Shown: piece after piece, positions 27,456-39,933 of the stretch
How positions within the stretch are numbered: the stretch's first letter is position 1
Layout: each line of letters opens with the position of its first letter
Assembly (NCBI GenBank): GCA_036583965.1
Contig: JAZBQD010000001.1
Location: forward strand, 22,243,569 to 22,307,568
DNA: 64,000 nucleotides
Origin: Prunella strophiata
Taxonomy: Eukaryota; Chordata; Aves; Passeriformes; Prunellidae
Reading direction: 5' to 3'
Program-made: the position numbers and the translations under genes
The notes under the pieces: model-generated
Seen by the model: the letters and a program-made list of their open reading frames with translations, nothing else
Database searches by the model: none
Told to the model about the DNA's origin: nothing

Positions 27456-30400
27456 TTAAGATGTGTGATTATTATTTATACCTGAACACTCAAAAAAGAT
27501 GGAAATCTACTGGAAGTGGGTGCAAAACTGAATTTTATCATTGATTCCCAAACCTACAACAATCTCTAACCTGTAAATTTGCTCACAAAAATATAAATAA
27601 TAAATATTGGCATGTATGTTAAACCCACATCAAAACCATTTCTATCTAAAAAAATAAATATTAAAATAATCTATTATAGGACAAATCCTTCATGCAAATA
27701 TCTGCATGGATTAAATCTTGAATTGAAATAATACCCTGAAGTTACAAAAAGTTTAAAAATAAGTTACATAGGAATTTTCAATGCAGTTCACATATCTTCT
27801 CTCCAACTGCAGGCAGTATTGAAGACACAGGATATCATGCAGTTTTAAAATTACCTACTTCCTAAAGATCTTTCTTCTCCAAATCAGATAATTAGAGGCT
27901 GGCTAATCTTCAGAAACAAGAAATACTTCTCATCTTATATCCCACTACTCAGTCTGGGTAAAAACTGATAATGTTATGTATTTATTTCTATTCCTTTAGT
28001 TGTTTTTTCTCAGAACAAAAGGATTTCATCATATCAAAAAGCAAATGGGAAGATCTGTACTATAATACAAGATACACAAGAGGCTGAAGTGGCTGTAAGC
28101 AATAAAAGGGAGATTCTATCAGGGAAAGTGGCAAAATAGGCAAGTTTTGGTGGTCTTCACCCCTTCTGATGTTAGATTAACTCAGTGTGGGGATCTACAT
28201 CTCTATCAGTAGAGACACTGTATAGTCAGTGGTATAGGTGGTTTGGGGGTTTTTGTTTTGTTTTGTTTTAAAAACCAAAGAAAACAACAAAAAGCATATC
28301 ACCCTCGTAAGTTGATTCAAACTCTTGTCTGGGGTTTTTGTATAAATCAATAGGAACTGCAGAACCTGCCAGCATTATCACTTAAAGTCACTTACAAGCT
28401 GTACCTTTGAATTGTGTTAACAGGACAATAGAAAAGGCTGGTTTATAGAATGCAGCCCCTGCACCACTCCACATTCTACACAAGTCAGAATCTACCCTCA
28501 GTCACTGAGTCTGCACTAAAAAAAACCTTCCAGAAAGGTCCTTCCACAGATTTCCTTCCCTACAGTTACTGACTTATCTGCAAGATGGAGCAAGCCTTTT
28601 ATCAACTGTGTGATCACTTACAGGGTAATTATGAAATAACCTAAAACTAAATCCTTTGAATTTCTTTGCATACAAGACACTTTCCCTTTTTGCTCAGCAA
28701 AGACTTAGGAACTATTGCAAGAAAAATCATTATTATAGTAATTAGGAATTCTCTATGGATTACAATCTCTGGAACACCCTGTAATCCTTTTGTGAGCTAA
28801 ACAAGTTTTCATTGTGTTGCATTCATATTTTGACTCTTAGGCAGGAAAAGAAACCCTTAATCTCCTTGTGCCCCAGGGATCCATTCTTATATCCTGATAC
28901 TTAGAATGGGCTCAATCTGTCTAAGCATTTTAAAATGTATTAGGGAATAAAGTAATCTGATCCTAAAACCAGACTTCACTGTTATTTGCAGTCAGCACTG
29001 GCAGGATAAATCCACATACATCCTCCACCAAAGAAGGTGTTCCTGCCTGTCCCCAGACACAGTTACACTGAGCTTGTTTGGGGTTCCTTGGATCCCCAGA
29101 GAGTCCCCTCACAACATGCATTTCCCCATTCTCTGCCTCAACTGTGCAACTCTTCTTCAGGTCAGTTTTCCCTGACTGCACAAAAAGAGGCAGAATCTGC
29201 TAAGAGAAGCTTTGATGTGGTTCAATAGTTGAAAGTATATTTTTAAATTTATTATGTGCCATAGACTGTATGGCAATATTTCATACATGGAGACTCTGTG
29301 ATCATATCACAACCTTCAGGAAAGAGGGGGAAGGAGAAAGATCCCTGGGGTAAGCAGGAGAAAGCCTGGTTTTCCCAACAGACCTTACATTAGATCAAGA
29401 ATAAAAGCAGAGGAACTTTGGTTTCTAGCAAGAAATGTGATTACAGCATCACACCTAATAATCATCCTTGTTATTGGAAAACTCTCCAAGGAAGCAGCTT
29501 TCCTAGGATTTCTGAGTCAGGTCATTCCCCAGTGTCCCTGTGCATGATACTACAGGAATAAAAACATCTTCTGACCATTTCCTTTTGTTCTACTGTCGTT
29601 TAAGCATTTAGAGAACATGCAAACAAAATTGCATTTAACAGCTTCCTATGAAGGAGACAATTTTGTTCTCAGCTCCCTAGATGCTGGCACCAGTAAGACT
29701 GACCTGGAAGCCTGTGCAGCAGTGGCCATGTGTCTGTTTTGGACACTACAAAAAGTGTCAGTGAAACAGCTTCCAAAGGACCCCTCCTAAGCCCCACTCT
29801 CAGTGTCTGGTACACGTGGTGGGGTTTTCTGGCTCTCAGCTGAAGCCATACAAATGTATCTGAGGACAGAATTCAAGGGCAACAGCTGCTCAAAAGAACT
29901 CGTTTGAGAGGCTTCCTGGGAAGTGGTACAAAAGGGAGAGTAAAACAAACCAAATGTCATCAGCTGGACATCTTTCTTTATGGGATGTAAACACAGAGCA
30001 ATCCCCAACCCCAACCACGTGGCTGAGGACTGCAAAGGAAGCTCCTTGAACAAGGAGTGCTAAACTGAAGTGATAGGAAATGCCAGAGCACATTAAACAA
30101 TGTTCAGGTGTAAAAAGGAAAGGAGAACCTTAATAAAAACAGATTAATGGATATAAACTACTAGGGAGGTGAATGAGTAGAATATTCAGTGTCTACAAAC
30201 AAGCCACAGCAGAAAAGCACTTAACTTTTCCACCTGAATCACCCCTGCAAACACCCTGCAACCAAGAGAAAGGACCTGAAGCACCTCACCCACCAGCCAG
30301 CAGAGATTCTCACACACCTTCCCCCTGCACCAGGCTGATTCACCCCAGCAGCACTGTCTCCTTAAAGTGTAAGAACAAGCCATGATCTCTCAGCCTCCTT

Positions 30401-31261
30401 CTTAGGTTTCACAGAGACAAACCTCAATTTTTGGTGAGTGACGTGTAAATGTAGGAAAATGGCCTTTTAAAATACATAAGATGCACCATAACAAATTGGT
30501 GTCTATTACACAAAATGATAGAGTACTACTTAATAAATAATTTAATAACTAATAGAAATAGTTAATGGTGGCTCAAGTCACACCTATAATTTTTGCTTAT
30601 TCCAGTCAGACACTAAGTTTAAGTGTACTACATTAAAAAAAATCCTAACAGGCATTTACATTTTGCCCTGTCACTAATCAATCCTATTTAACTTAAAAAG
30701 GCTTTTGAGAATGCTATCATTTGCCTGTGATGGAGTGGACAGCCATCTGAGCAGAATCCATTAGCAGTTTGATGAAATGCAAAAGGCTGCAAGCAAGTGT
30801 TCCCCAGCCATCACTCTGAACTGTGCAGCAAGATGTAAAAGCAGCACTGACACCCTGGCAGGAACAAGAGCTTAATGAAAATACAAACTCTGCACTGGGT
30901 ATTACAATGAATAATCCAGAATTACAAAGTATGACAAACACAGAGTGTAAGAAATATGTTCAATATCCACTTCAACCCCTTACTTTGGTGATGTGTGACT
31001 TCAGGTATGAATAGAACTAATAACTAATACAGTAGTCATATCACACTGGGATTCTGTGAAAATTTTCATTGTAAATGGAAGGGGCCTCAAAACATAATAA
31101 CTAAAGAGCAATTAAAGTTACTTGATTAACTTATTTTCCATTTACAAGTACAATTCCTCTCAGAAGTTTAGGGATGTAAGACACATGCACTTGGAAGTTT
31201 TATTCCTGGAAAAAGTTGTTAGTTAGGCTGTTATCTCCATCTGTGGAGGTGGAGGCAACAC
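27456..31261. other. Non-coding stretch
   Basis: No gene is recognised. A T-rich then A-rich patch at 28240-28300 contains a short TTTTG repeat. Open frames are isolated and unsupported. The 41-bp tandem repeat begins at 31262. Confidence 0.45.
28247..28270 (+). repeat. TTTTG pentanucleotide run
   Basis: GTTTTTGTTTTGTTTTGTTTT is a short pentanucleotide-like run. It is followed at 28270-28300 by A-rich sequence that is partly its reverse complement, so the pair could form an imperfect hairpin. Confidence 0.75.
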
Positions 31262-31357
31262 CTTGATGGGGAATTGATGGTGAAACAGTGAAATTCACCA
31301 TTCTTGATGGGGAATTGATGGTGAAATGGTGAAATTCACCATTCTTGATGGGGAATT
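31262..31357 (+). repeat. 41-bp tandem repeat with internal hairpin, about 2.3 copies
   Basis: The unit starting CTTGATGGGGAATTGATGG occupies 31262-31302 and recurs at 31303-31343 with only a few differences. A third partial copy of 14 bases follows at 31344-31357. Each full unit contains the inverted arms ATGGTGAA and TTCACCAT separated by about nine bases. The near-identity of the copies indicates recent duplication by slippage or unequal exchange. Confidence 0.92.
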
Positions 31358-32829
31358 TCTCAACAAGTTTTCCAGCTCCCTGGTAATTGTGCTAAAATAA
31401 AACCCTTTGCTTCCTCTCCTTCATCTCTTGCCTCTGCTCCTTGTCTACTCTCCCTTTTCTCTCTGACACCTCAAGTCTTGTCTCTCAGACTGAGCATCAG
31501 GCCAGGACTCAGTGACCACAATGTTCTAGGATTAGGGATAAGGCAGAGGGTACCCAAGTGTCAGTCAGAAAACACCAGCTCAGCCCTGGATCATGGCCAG
31601 CAGGAAAGGCCAGGCTGGATCACAGCACCTGCAGAGTAACCAAGAGAAATGCAACAGAGCTTCCCAACAGTGAAATGATGCACCAATTTCTGGATTATTC
31701 AGTGTTTGGACTGGGGTGAAATAACAGAAGCTTCTGATCCTTCTTCACCTTTTTAATTTTAATGCTGTCATAGCCATCAGAGTACACAGCCACCATGTAA
31801 GAGCTGTGTGTAGTAGAATTGAGACATCTCATGTTCCCAGACCAACAGCCAAATGTATTTTCCCTGTAAATCTCACATCTGTCAAAAATATAAGTCCACA
31901 AATCATATATTTACAGTCATTCTCTTCTCCCTGTGTTTCCTCTATGTACAGGAATTCTCATGAAGATGTTATGCAGCATCAGGGGGTTTTGCACTTAGTT
32001 ATCACCACTCTCGTGTGTGGCACCAACAACAAACTTCCCTCAACTTCTGCAAGGGGTTTAATGCCACCAGATCTATGGAACACCTTCAGTCAGATTTGGC
32101 AGGACTCTGCTCCTCTCCTAAAACACACCCTCTGGGTGCCAGGATGGCCAAACCACAGCTAGAGGCATTTCCTAAAAAATCAGGTTCTTTATACTGGGTT
32201 CTTTGTGATGGTTGAGGGGGTTCCCTGTTCCATTAATCCCAAATTCAGAGGGACAGCACAGCATCTGCACCCCAGCTGGGCAACTCCATCAACACAGGAA
32301 CCAGTACAGCACTGCTCTGACCAGCATGGAACAAATTTATCTAAGGATTTCTCATCTCCCAAAACAGACAGACAGATACTGATTTAAAAAACACAGCACA
32401 AGGGTTTGATTCTGCTTCTAAAGAATTACTCAGAGGATGAAGGAGAAAAGAAAAAGGCTTTGACAGGAAAGGCACTAGTGCAAGATCCCCTGTGTGATTT
32501 TAAACTGAGAGCTGGGTTATAGGGAAAATAAGGCTCCCTTAGAGAAAGTAACATTAGACCTCTGCCAGAGGAATCCCTAAGACAAGCCTGTCCTTAAGCC
32601 TGTTAGGACATGCCATGAAATACTGCCATTCTGAAAATGAGGGAATTCTCAAGGAGCCCAGCAGAAAGGAACTTTTTACAGTGGCTAGCCTGGCTGCCAT
32701 TCTCTCTAGCAGCAAAGCCAGCCAAATTAACATTGCAAGCCATGTATTTCTCAGAAGAAGCACTTGGCTCAGAGTATTTTGCTATTTGAAATATATATAT
32801 ATATATATATATATATGCTTCACTAAGTT
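31358..32829. other. Non-coding stretch downstream of the minus-strand gene
   Basis: No gene is recognised. The interval contains an uninterrupted AT microsatellite at 32790-32816. Open frames here are short and lack splice signals. Confidence 0.45.
32790..32816. repeat. (AT)n microsatellite
   Basis: About thirteen uninterrupted AT units. Being pure, it is likely to vary in length between individuals. Confidence 0.97.
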
Positions 32830-33207
32830 TTTAATGAACATATTTGGGCCAACTCAAGAAAAGCTGAATATTTTTGCCCAGTAACTGCAATTAAAATTCA
32901 GTCCATGCGGTTGATGGACGTGCTATCCATTTATGCTCCTTGATGACTGACAGACCTCTTGGAAAAAAAAAAAAAAAAACACCTATCAGTCAGGCAGACA
33001 AATAGGTTTGGAAAATGGTAGTATCTTCTTTGGTTCCAGGCCAGATGATCAGAATTTATGGCTTGGAGGTTTTTCCTCAGCTCCAATGCTGACATAACCC
33101 AAGCAGGCATTTGTTGGCTGTTGCCATAGTGACAGCAGGCAGGGAATGTTCCAACAGCCCCGTGCTTGGCACCACGACACCTCTTTAGCTTGCTGACAAA
33201 TGTCTGA
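32830..33207 (-). other. Possible 3' untranslated region of the minus-strand gene
   Basis: This lies directly after the TAA stop of the terminal coding exon. On the minus strand the common polyadenylation variant ATTAAA occurs at 32830-32835, about 370 bases past the stop. No canonical AATAAA lies closer. A poly(T) stretch on the minus strand (plus-strand poly(A) at 32963-32979) lies inside. An open frame also spans 32931-33215 but in a different phase from the exon, so it is more likely chance. Confidence 0.2.
32963..32979 (+). repeat. Poly(A) tract
   Basis: A run of about 17 A residues, within the putative 3' untranslated region when read on the minus strand as poly(T). Confidence 0.95.
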
Positions 33208-33456
33208 TTAAACATTCATGTTCCCCCAGACATCCAATCCATATGGATGACTGACTCCAGGAACACTTGACCCAGATCCTGCTTGGTTAGTGGGTGAGGT
33301 AGGAGTGAGATGGTGGGGAGAGGACCTGTCACAGCACAGCTTGGCTGCTGGCAGCCACGGCTCGGACTTGGAAATGAAATGAACAGCAGGCATGGGATCA
33401 AGCTCCTCTATCTGCACGTACTGCTCCAGTGACATGTGTCTTAGAGCCTTCATGAT
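33208..33456 (-). CDS. Terminal coding exon of the unidentified gene
   Basis: The acceptor is GGCTGGCTGTGCAG before 33456. The frame then runs 82 codons to a TAA at 33208-33210. It begins IMKALRHMSLEQYVQ and continues through IEELDPMPAVHFIS. CpG dinucleotides, otherwise rare here, occur in the coding part (ACGT, TCGG, CCGT-type sites), and third positions favour G and C. It starts in phase 0, matching the end of the exon at 37582. An alternative end is a weaker donor (ACAG then GTCCTC) after the first 45 or so codons, which would make the last part of this frame intronic. An upstream acceptor TGATTTCAG is also possible but would shift the phase. Confidence 0.5.
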   Translation of the reverse strand: MMKALRHMSLEQYVQIEELDPMPAVHFISKSEPWLPAAKLCCDRSSPHHLTPTSPTNQAGSGSSVPGVSHPYGLDVWGNMNV

Positions 33457-35956
33457 CTGCACAGCCAGCCACAAAAAGGGTGCTGAAATCACCACGAATC
33501 ACAGGGAAAATATCTACTGGGGAAAGTCATAACTTTTTCCTTGACTTTCAGTGGGGTCTCTGTCCCTCACTGGTCTCCTGCTCCACAAAAGAGATGAAGA
33601 ACTTTCTGTGCTGGAGCTGCCAGAACAGGTGCTACTTCCCCATTTTGAACAACTCAGCTAAAAATCTCCTCCTCATCCTCTTTACTCTCACACAAGCCCT
33701 CCCACTGCCCCTCCAAGGATTGCACATCCATCTCCTGCCCCATCCCTGTGTACTGCTGCAGCATTCTGAGAGAGAGGGACAGAATTCCACCTCCCTGTTT
33801 GGCCAGGGAAGTGGAATGCCAAGCACAAGATGTTGCCCCTCCCTGCCTCCCAGGCTGGAATGAGGATGCCATGCAGGAATCTCCAGGAACACACATTTGT
33901 GGGACACAGAGAATGTGTGGCACTCTGGGAGAGGATCAGGGGCAGCAGCACAGAGGGAGAGCACAACACCTTCTGGAGATACTAAAGCTGATGCTTCATG
34001 ACTTCAGAGGTTGGTGGTGTTACTGGGTTTATTGTTCATTTATTTTACTTTTAGGATTTCATGTTAGTGATGTATCACCCTGTGCTGGGAGGCCTCTGCA
34101 GAGACACTCCAAGGGCTGAGCTGAAACCTTGATTAGGCCACTGAACACATTCTCCTGGCAAGCAAAAAATGTTCTTTTGGCCCTTTCCATAATAACAGAA
34201 AACATACTTGTTACCATCTTATTTCCTACTCAAGCACAAAAGAAGTTTAAGTCGCACACAAGAACAGAAGAATTTGTTTATGGAAAATTTATCCTATGTT
34301 CATGCACATTATCCAGGAATAACTCACAAAGTGAATATCTATAGGAGATTTCTCATCTTGCTTTAAAGACCCCTTCTGTCCTTTCCTGCTAGAAGTCATG
34401 CTACCAAAGCCTTGGCTGTGATGATATCCAGGGCTGCTAAATCCCAAACCTCTTCTCAGCAGCACTCTGGGGGTGTTAGGATCTGTGTGCCACAACAGAG
34501 AGCCACAACTCTGCTAATGAATTCCTGTGGAACACCAGCTGATGGGACTTTCCTGCCTGGTGCTGGGCTCTCGCAGCCTCAGCAGCAGGAGGAACATCTA
34601 CAAACATGTGATACTCACGTGATAATCAACATCACAAATTAGAGCCTGGGCTTTTCTGTGGTGGTTCCAAACCAGCATTTATTGAAGTCAGCTTCTGTGG
34701 CTCTCAGTCATCTCTCACAGCCCCTGTGAAGCTTTAGGGTGCAATCTCACTCTCAGTTGTGCCATTTTGGGCTTTGCTAGAGTAGACCCAGCATTCAAAG
34801 AGAGTCATCCCACTGCCTCCAGCCCAGCTCCCAGGAATTCATGGACACTCATCACATCAGCCATTAAATGATTCACAGCAGCAAAGCATACTGAAAAACT
34901 CTGCCTCTGTGGCAACCCTGCACCTAGAGGACTGTAGGGTAGAACTTTAGAACACATGTTGGTTTTCCCTTCAAACAGAATTATATTTTTCTGGATGGAT
35001 GTAGGATTTGAAACTTTTAATCATGCACATGTCTGATGTTATCTGTTAAAAGCCCAAACTTTCCCTCTTCCCTTCCAGACTGTTTTTGTAAATACACCAA
35101 CAGAAGGGTTTTGTCTCTTCGTATGTGAAACCACATGACTCTGCCACTTTTCTGGAAGAGGTTGTAATTGGATTCATTTAGCACCAATTTGTTGAAGAAC
35201 ACTGAATACTTTGCATCAAGTAAAGCTTCCTTAATTTAAAATAAAAATACAATGCCAAGCCAGGGATGGAGCACCTCAGAGACAAGACTCAAACCATAGT
35301 CAAGTTCAGTCACCAAGAGATACACAAGTCAGAGAATTAATAAAACAGCAGCTTTTTGCCATTTGGGGATAGCACAACATGTAGGCATCTAAAAAACTGA
35401 AATTCAGCCACTTCAGTAACTCTAACAGAACACTAAGATAAAATTAAGCTCACATATCAGTTCTAGACATATTTTTAAAAATCCGTATTTTTCTGTTATG
35501 TGTGTTTCTGTCTCAACATGACTTTAAAGATAGGAAAGACTGGAAAATGTGATTGACTCTAAGCCTCCCTCAATGTACAGACATGTCCTGCCCATAATTA
35601 TCTCTGCCAGTTACATATTCAGTTTTCCCCAAGTGTCATTTCTGACTGGTTCTTCAGAAGGTTTCCATACCTGTGCTGGCAGGTGACTCTTTTTTCCCCC
35701 CTTTCTCCCTGCAGGTCAGACACTCCATTTCAAGAACTTGTAATGAAAAGACATTTGAAGAATCCACATTTCTCAGTGCTCCTACATGCTGCTCTCCAGC
35801 CTCTTGCTGACAGCTGGTATTAAAATCCTGAGCTGCCTCTCATGTCAGGCAATTGAGAGGCAAGGCAGGCTCAACAGCCAGAGCAAGGAGACAGAAGCAG
35901 TTCTGAAAGCATTAGAAATCCCAGAAAATTCTCAAGAGATTCTGACTATCAATAAA

Positions 35957-36042
35957 AAACCCAAACCAAAACAACAACAAAAAAAAAACCACAAAAACAA
36001 AACATAACAAAACCACAAACAAAACAAAACAAAAAAAAACCC
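35957..36042 (+). repeat. A/C-rich low-complexity tract
   Basis: About 85 bases made almost only of A with scattered C and CC, including AACAAC and CAAAA words. It gives a spurious lysine/glutamine/asparagine-rich open frame. Confidence 0.92.
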
Positions 36043-36575
36043 ACAAAGTTTTCAGATAGGTCTCAGGCTGGCTAACACAAATATCTGAAAAATGTTAATA
36101 ATCTGCTACCCATCACCTATCAGCAAACATGGCAGGCAGAGCCCCCCATGAAATGAGGGTGAATTTCATGAGACTTAATAATTTGTTAAATGAATTATGA
36201 CTGAAATTCTGTTGAATACCTATGTCTGCTTCTGGCCTCCTCCTTTCTGGTATTTAGTCAACAATCCCAGTGTGAAGGCTTATGCTTGTTTTTCTCCTGA
36301 GCCACCCTGAGAATAATCCCAGCAGTGAAAAACTTGTTCCATTCCTTCTGCTCAAGACCTGTAAAACCTGACCTGCCTCCCAGAACTAACTGGACATTTC
36401 TACCAGGACATATATTCAAACCTCCCTTCTTACAAACAAGCTGGGTTGTCTCCAAGGATTAATGCTGATGGAGCATAGAGCAAAACACAAAATAAAGGCT
36501 CAACTCAGGCCAGACCAACAGGCATCCAAATGTCCCAAGAACACAGAGATAACACTGAGAGGTTCCTGCATTTGA

Positions 36576-36916
36576 CAGGCTGGGAGAGCTGGGGGTGTTC
36601 AGTCTGGAGAAGGTTCCAGGGAGAGCTCAGAGACCCTTCCAGTGCTTAAAGGGGCTCCAGGAGAGCTGGAGAGGGACTTGGGATGAGGGATGGAGGGACA
36701 GGACACAGGGAATGGCTTCCCAGTGCCAGAGGACAGGGATGGATGGGATATTGGGAAGGAATTGTTCCCTGGGAGGGTGGGGAGGCCCTTGGAAGTGTCC
36801 AAGGCCAGGTTTGGAGCAGCCTGGAACAGTGGAAGGTGTCCCTGCCCATGGCAGGGGGAGGGACAAGGTGGGCTTTAAGATCCCTTCTCAGCCCATTCCA
36901 TGATTCTGTGATTCCC
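36576..36916 (+). mobile_element. CR1 LINE 3' fragment with internal deletion
   Basis: Sense landmarks are CAGGCTGGGAGAGCTGGGGG, TTCAGTCTGGAGAAGG, GGGACAGGACACAGGGAATG, GGGATATTGGGAAGGAATTG and the tail CCATTCCATGATTCTGTGATTC-like end. Compared with the copies at 2512 and 41974, about 40 bases are missing near 36788. The part reading GGCACAGGGTGCCCAGAGCA and the following block is absent, so GGAGGCCC joins directly to TTGGAAGTGTCCAAGG. The ATTCTGTG terminal repeat is kept. It lies inside an intron of the minus-strand gene, in antisense orientation to it. Confidence 0.93.
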
Positions 36917-37581
36917 TTCCTACAGTGCAGTTACTGGAGAAACTCCAGAGCCCTTCCAGCAGGGCTGCAGTGGGATCATCCCAGGCTGCATTCCAGAGAA
37001 CTGGCAGGGGAATCAAAACCACATCAGCACAGGAGCAGCACAATCTAACAGCAAGTTTAAGGCAATGTAATGGCCAATGCTGATAAGGAGACAATGATAA
37101 GGGGATGTTCCCACTACTGCCTCCTTCCCAGCAGCTCCAAACACACCCTCCTGCCAAAGGAGCTGCTCCATCTTCCTAGTGATTGCTTTTGTGAACCAAA
37201 ACAACAACAACAAAAGTAACCATGCCAATCATTACCTCAGTCAGCTTTCCTAACTCAGGCAAGTGCCACTGCAAGGAAAAAATTCTGGGAAACATTTTTG
37301 GGAGGAATTCTGCGCTGTCTGTTCAGTGGCAGCTCAGTGGTTCCTGTACCCAAAGGAAGCACCACTGTGGTACTGTGAGATCCAGTCCTTTCCCAGCTGG
37401 AGGAACCTTTCACAGTGCCTTTACCTTCCCTGCTGTTTCACAGGAAACAGCTTGCTCCTACCAGCTCAGACCACTTCCACAAGGGAGACCCCAACAATCC
37501 CACATATGACCAGCCACTTCCTGCCACCTTCATACACAGCAAGGAGGAAACAAGTCTGGCACACAAAAGCTGGTTGCTCAC

Positions 37582-37651
37582 TTCCACTGGATGTATGGCA
37601 ACCCTCTCACAATTTTTTTCAAAAAACATCAGGATCTGCTCCATCTCAAGA
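37582..37651 (-). CDS. Coding exon, 70 nt
   Basis: On the minus strand, ATTTCTTGCAG precedes the exon and GGAA then GTGAGC closes it. The frame reads LEMEQILMFFEKNCERVA and then IHPVE. It starts with a single base that completes the codon left by the exon at 39836 (GA plus T gives Asp) and ends on a codon boundary, matching the terminal exon. Both splice sites and both phases agree, which makes this one of the firmer pieces of the model. Confidence 0.5.
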
Positions 37652-38162
37652 CTGCAAGAAATGCCATCATGTGAGCTCCTCCTTAGCACACCCTGCTCCC
37701 AGTGAGCACACCCAGTGATATCCCTGGGATCTGCAGGGAGAACAGAAACCCCTCATCCTTGGAATCACAGCCAGCTCTGACTGCAGGTATCTCAGGGAGC
37801 ACCTCCTAGGTCTGCTGCCTGAAAGTCATTCCTCTAGAGCTCAAAAAGATGTAGATCATCTGATATAACCCCCTTTCACTGGGTTGCTAGGCCAGGAAGC
37901 AGCTCAAAGGTCTGGTCTATTCTCACCATCTTCTCCCAGATGCTGCAGAAAACCCAGAGAGCCAAATGCCAATTTTTCATCCCTGAACTATTTCACAATT
38001 TCTATTCACATGTTTAATGACTTGCTCAGCACAACTTTTGTGAAAAGTTAACCTGGAGAGACTAAGAACTTCATCAAGCAGAACTTCTGGACAAGGGGAG
38101 GACAGATAGTTTTAGGAACAGAATGCAAACAACTTCAGAAATGGGGGTGTGTGCACAGGTTT

Positions 38163-38180
38163 GTGTGTGTGTGTGTGTGC
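38163..38180. repeat. (GT)n microsatellite
   Basis: About nine uninterrupted GT units within an intron of the inferred minus-strand gene. Confidence 0.95.
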
Positions 38181-39389
38181 ACATCTTGAGCAAGCTCAGG
38201 AAACATGTTAACAGCTTCTCCCAAATCCCCCCCTGAGGCTCCTATAGCTCAGAGTTTATTTCTGACAAAACACAAAAGTTCAGGCCTTCCAACCACATGG
38301 CTGACATTTATTTGGATAAATTTTAAATTTCTATCTCCTCTATCAGTCATCATAGGAGGTGTTTGTGAATGAATTAAGCAACAGAACAAGCTCATATTGG
38401 TAACGTTTTCCTGTGTTTGCAATGAAGATCAAGTGTTTAAAGTGCCTTCTGAGTTAGTGGGGTTACAGAGAATATTTCATCATTCCCTTCCCAAACCCCA
38501 GCATCACAGCCTTTCTTCCCACTGTGCACCCTAAACTTAGGCTCCAGCTTTATAGTCTGTGTCTCCTCATGATACAGCTCAAAGCACAATCCACCTTCAC
38601 TGCCATAGAGGACTTTTGGAAACATCTATAATATATCTATCTATATTATCTATCCACTAATTCATCATGAATTTATCTATTAATTCATCATTATTATTAC
38701 TAATGCATATAAATTGCCTTTTAAACCCTCAAAGTAGCTCAGTAAAAATAAATTAAACATTAGCATATTTCTTACAATTAGATTCTCATCACATTGCTAA
38801 TCATAGTCATTCCAGTGAATAGGGTTATTTGAATAATCTTAGTTACATTTTTGTATTGAAATAGACAGGACAAAAGAGGTTTTCTGTTAGAATTGAGGAA
38901 GCCATACAAAATGTATAATTAAGTATTTCTCAACTGTTCAGTATAAACAAAAGTAAAAATAAAATGATGGGTTCTTACTTGGACGTGTTATCAAAATATG
39001 ATGGTATTTTAATTAAAGACCAAAATCTATCTGTGGGAAGAGACAGTTGAAGGAAACAGTGTCATAACGTATTAGGACTAAAAGAAATAGAAGTAAATAC
39101 ACAAGTTTGCACTATATCTTTGACTATACCATTATGTAAGGTTTTAAAATAATTCAACTATTTCATAAATATGCAGCTGCAAGAGCTAGTCACAAAGACA
39201 TTCTCTCTGGTCATTTCACATCACTTCAGGAGAAACCCATCTTCTGACTTTACAAAACCAAGTTCCCTGCTGTTCCTCAGCCTCAGTGAGCAGGACACAC
39301 AGAAACAGCCTGTGCAGAACATGCAGTGGACACATCCATCCCCATGTTCAGGTACCAGCAGGCAGCACCTGCACACTCAACCCACAGCA

Positions 39390-39450
39390 GCACTGAGTTT
39401 GTGCTGCTCAAATCATTCCAGTGCTGAATTTGTGCCATCAAATCATTCCA
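39390..39450 (+). repeat. Two-copy tandem duplication of about 30 bp
   Basis: GCACTGAGTTTGTGCTGCTC followed by AAATCATTCCA is repeated directly as GTGCTGAATTTGTGCCATC and the same AAATCATTCCA end. Copies differ at a few positions. It lies in the intron between 37652 and 39835. Confidence 0.8.
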
Positions 39451-39835
39451 GTGCCTGCTCAAGTGGGAAAGAGCAAAATCCAATGGCACAAATAAAGCCA
39501 GGCAACAAAAAATATTGAAAACTTAACTGACATGTGCATAAATTATTAGTTCAGGAGTTTGAGCTGGTGGGGGGAGAAATCCACTCTGTGAATCTCTGCA
39601 GAAGGAAAAATGTTAACAGTGAACTTGGGCTGACTTAAATTACCTTCAATGCCCTTTGTAACAGCTTAGCTATAGTCTGCTGTATTTTAAAAATAAAATG
39701 TCCCTTCCTACCTGTGTGATTCACCAGGAGCATCAGCAGATGCCAGAAAAAAGGACTTCAGGTGTGAAGTGCTAGGTGCTGCCATTGGCAAGGCCTGTCT
39801 GGTGTTGGCACTGCCCTGGCAGCAAGGCTGCTCAC

Positions 39836-39933
39836 TCAGCTTTGAGAAACTCCACCACTGGTGTAAACTGTGCTGACCACTCCCACTGCTCTTCAAAATG
39901 CCAAATGCCAATAAACAATGAATTATTCTCCAC
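39836..39933 (-). CDS. Coding exon, 98 nt
   Basis: The acceptor is the strongest in the window on the minus strand: a pyrimidine run with TTACCTCTCTCTTACCC and TTTTTGCCCATGTAG directly before 39933. The frame reads VENNSLFIGIWHFEEQWEWS and then AQFTPVVEFLKA, rich in aromatic and acidic residues. It ends GCTGA then GTGAGC, leaving two bases that pair in phase with the exon at 37651. A longer alternative ends at CACACAG then GTAGGA at 39717 in another frame, but that frame has a stop in the phase used here. Confidence 0.6.

Larger units (their letters stand above)
33457..37581 (-). other. Intron containing a CR1 copy and an A/C-rich tract
   Basis: The intron begins GTGAGC at 37581 and ends GTGCAG at 33457 on the minus strand. 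It contains the plus-strand CR1 copy at 36576-36916 and the low-complexity tract at 35957-36042. A 61-codon open frame at 35017-35202 on the minus strand has partly protein-like composition but no good donor, so it was not called. Confidence 0.4.

Noticed and set aside
35017..35202. A 61-codon minus-strand frame with protein-like sequence inside the 33457-37581 intron
   Set aside because: No usable donor follows it, and the flanking exons already join in phase without it.
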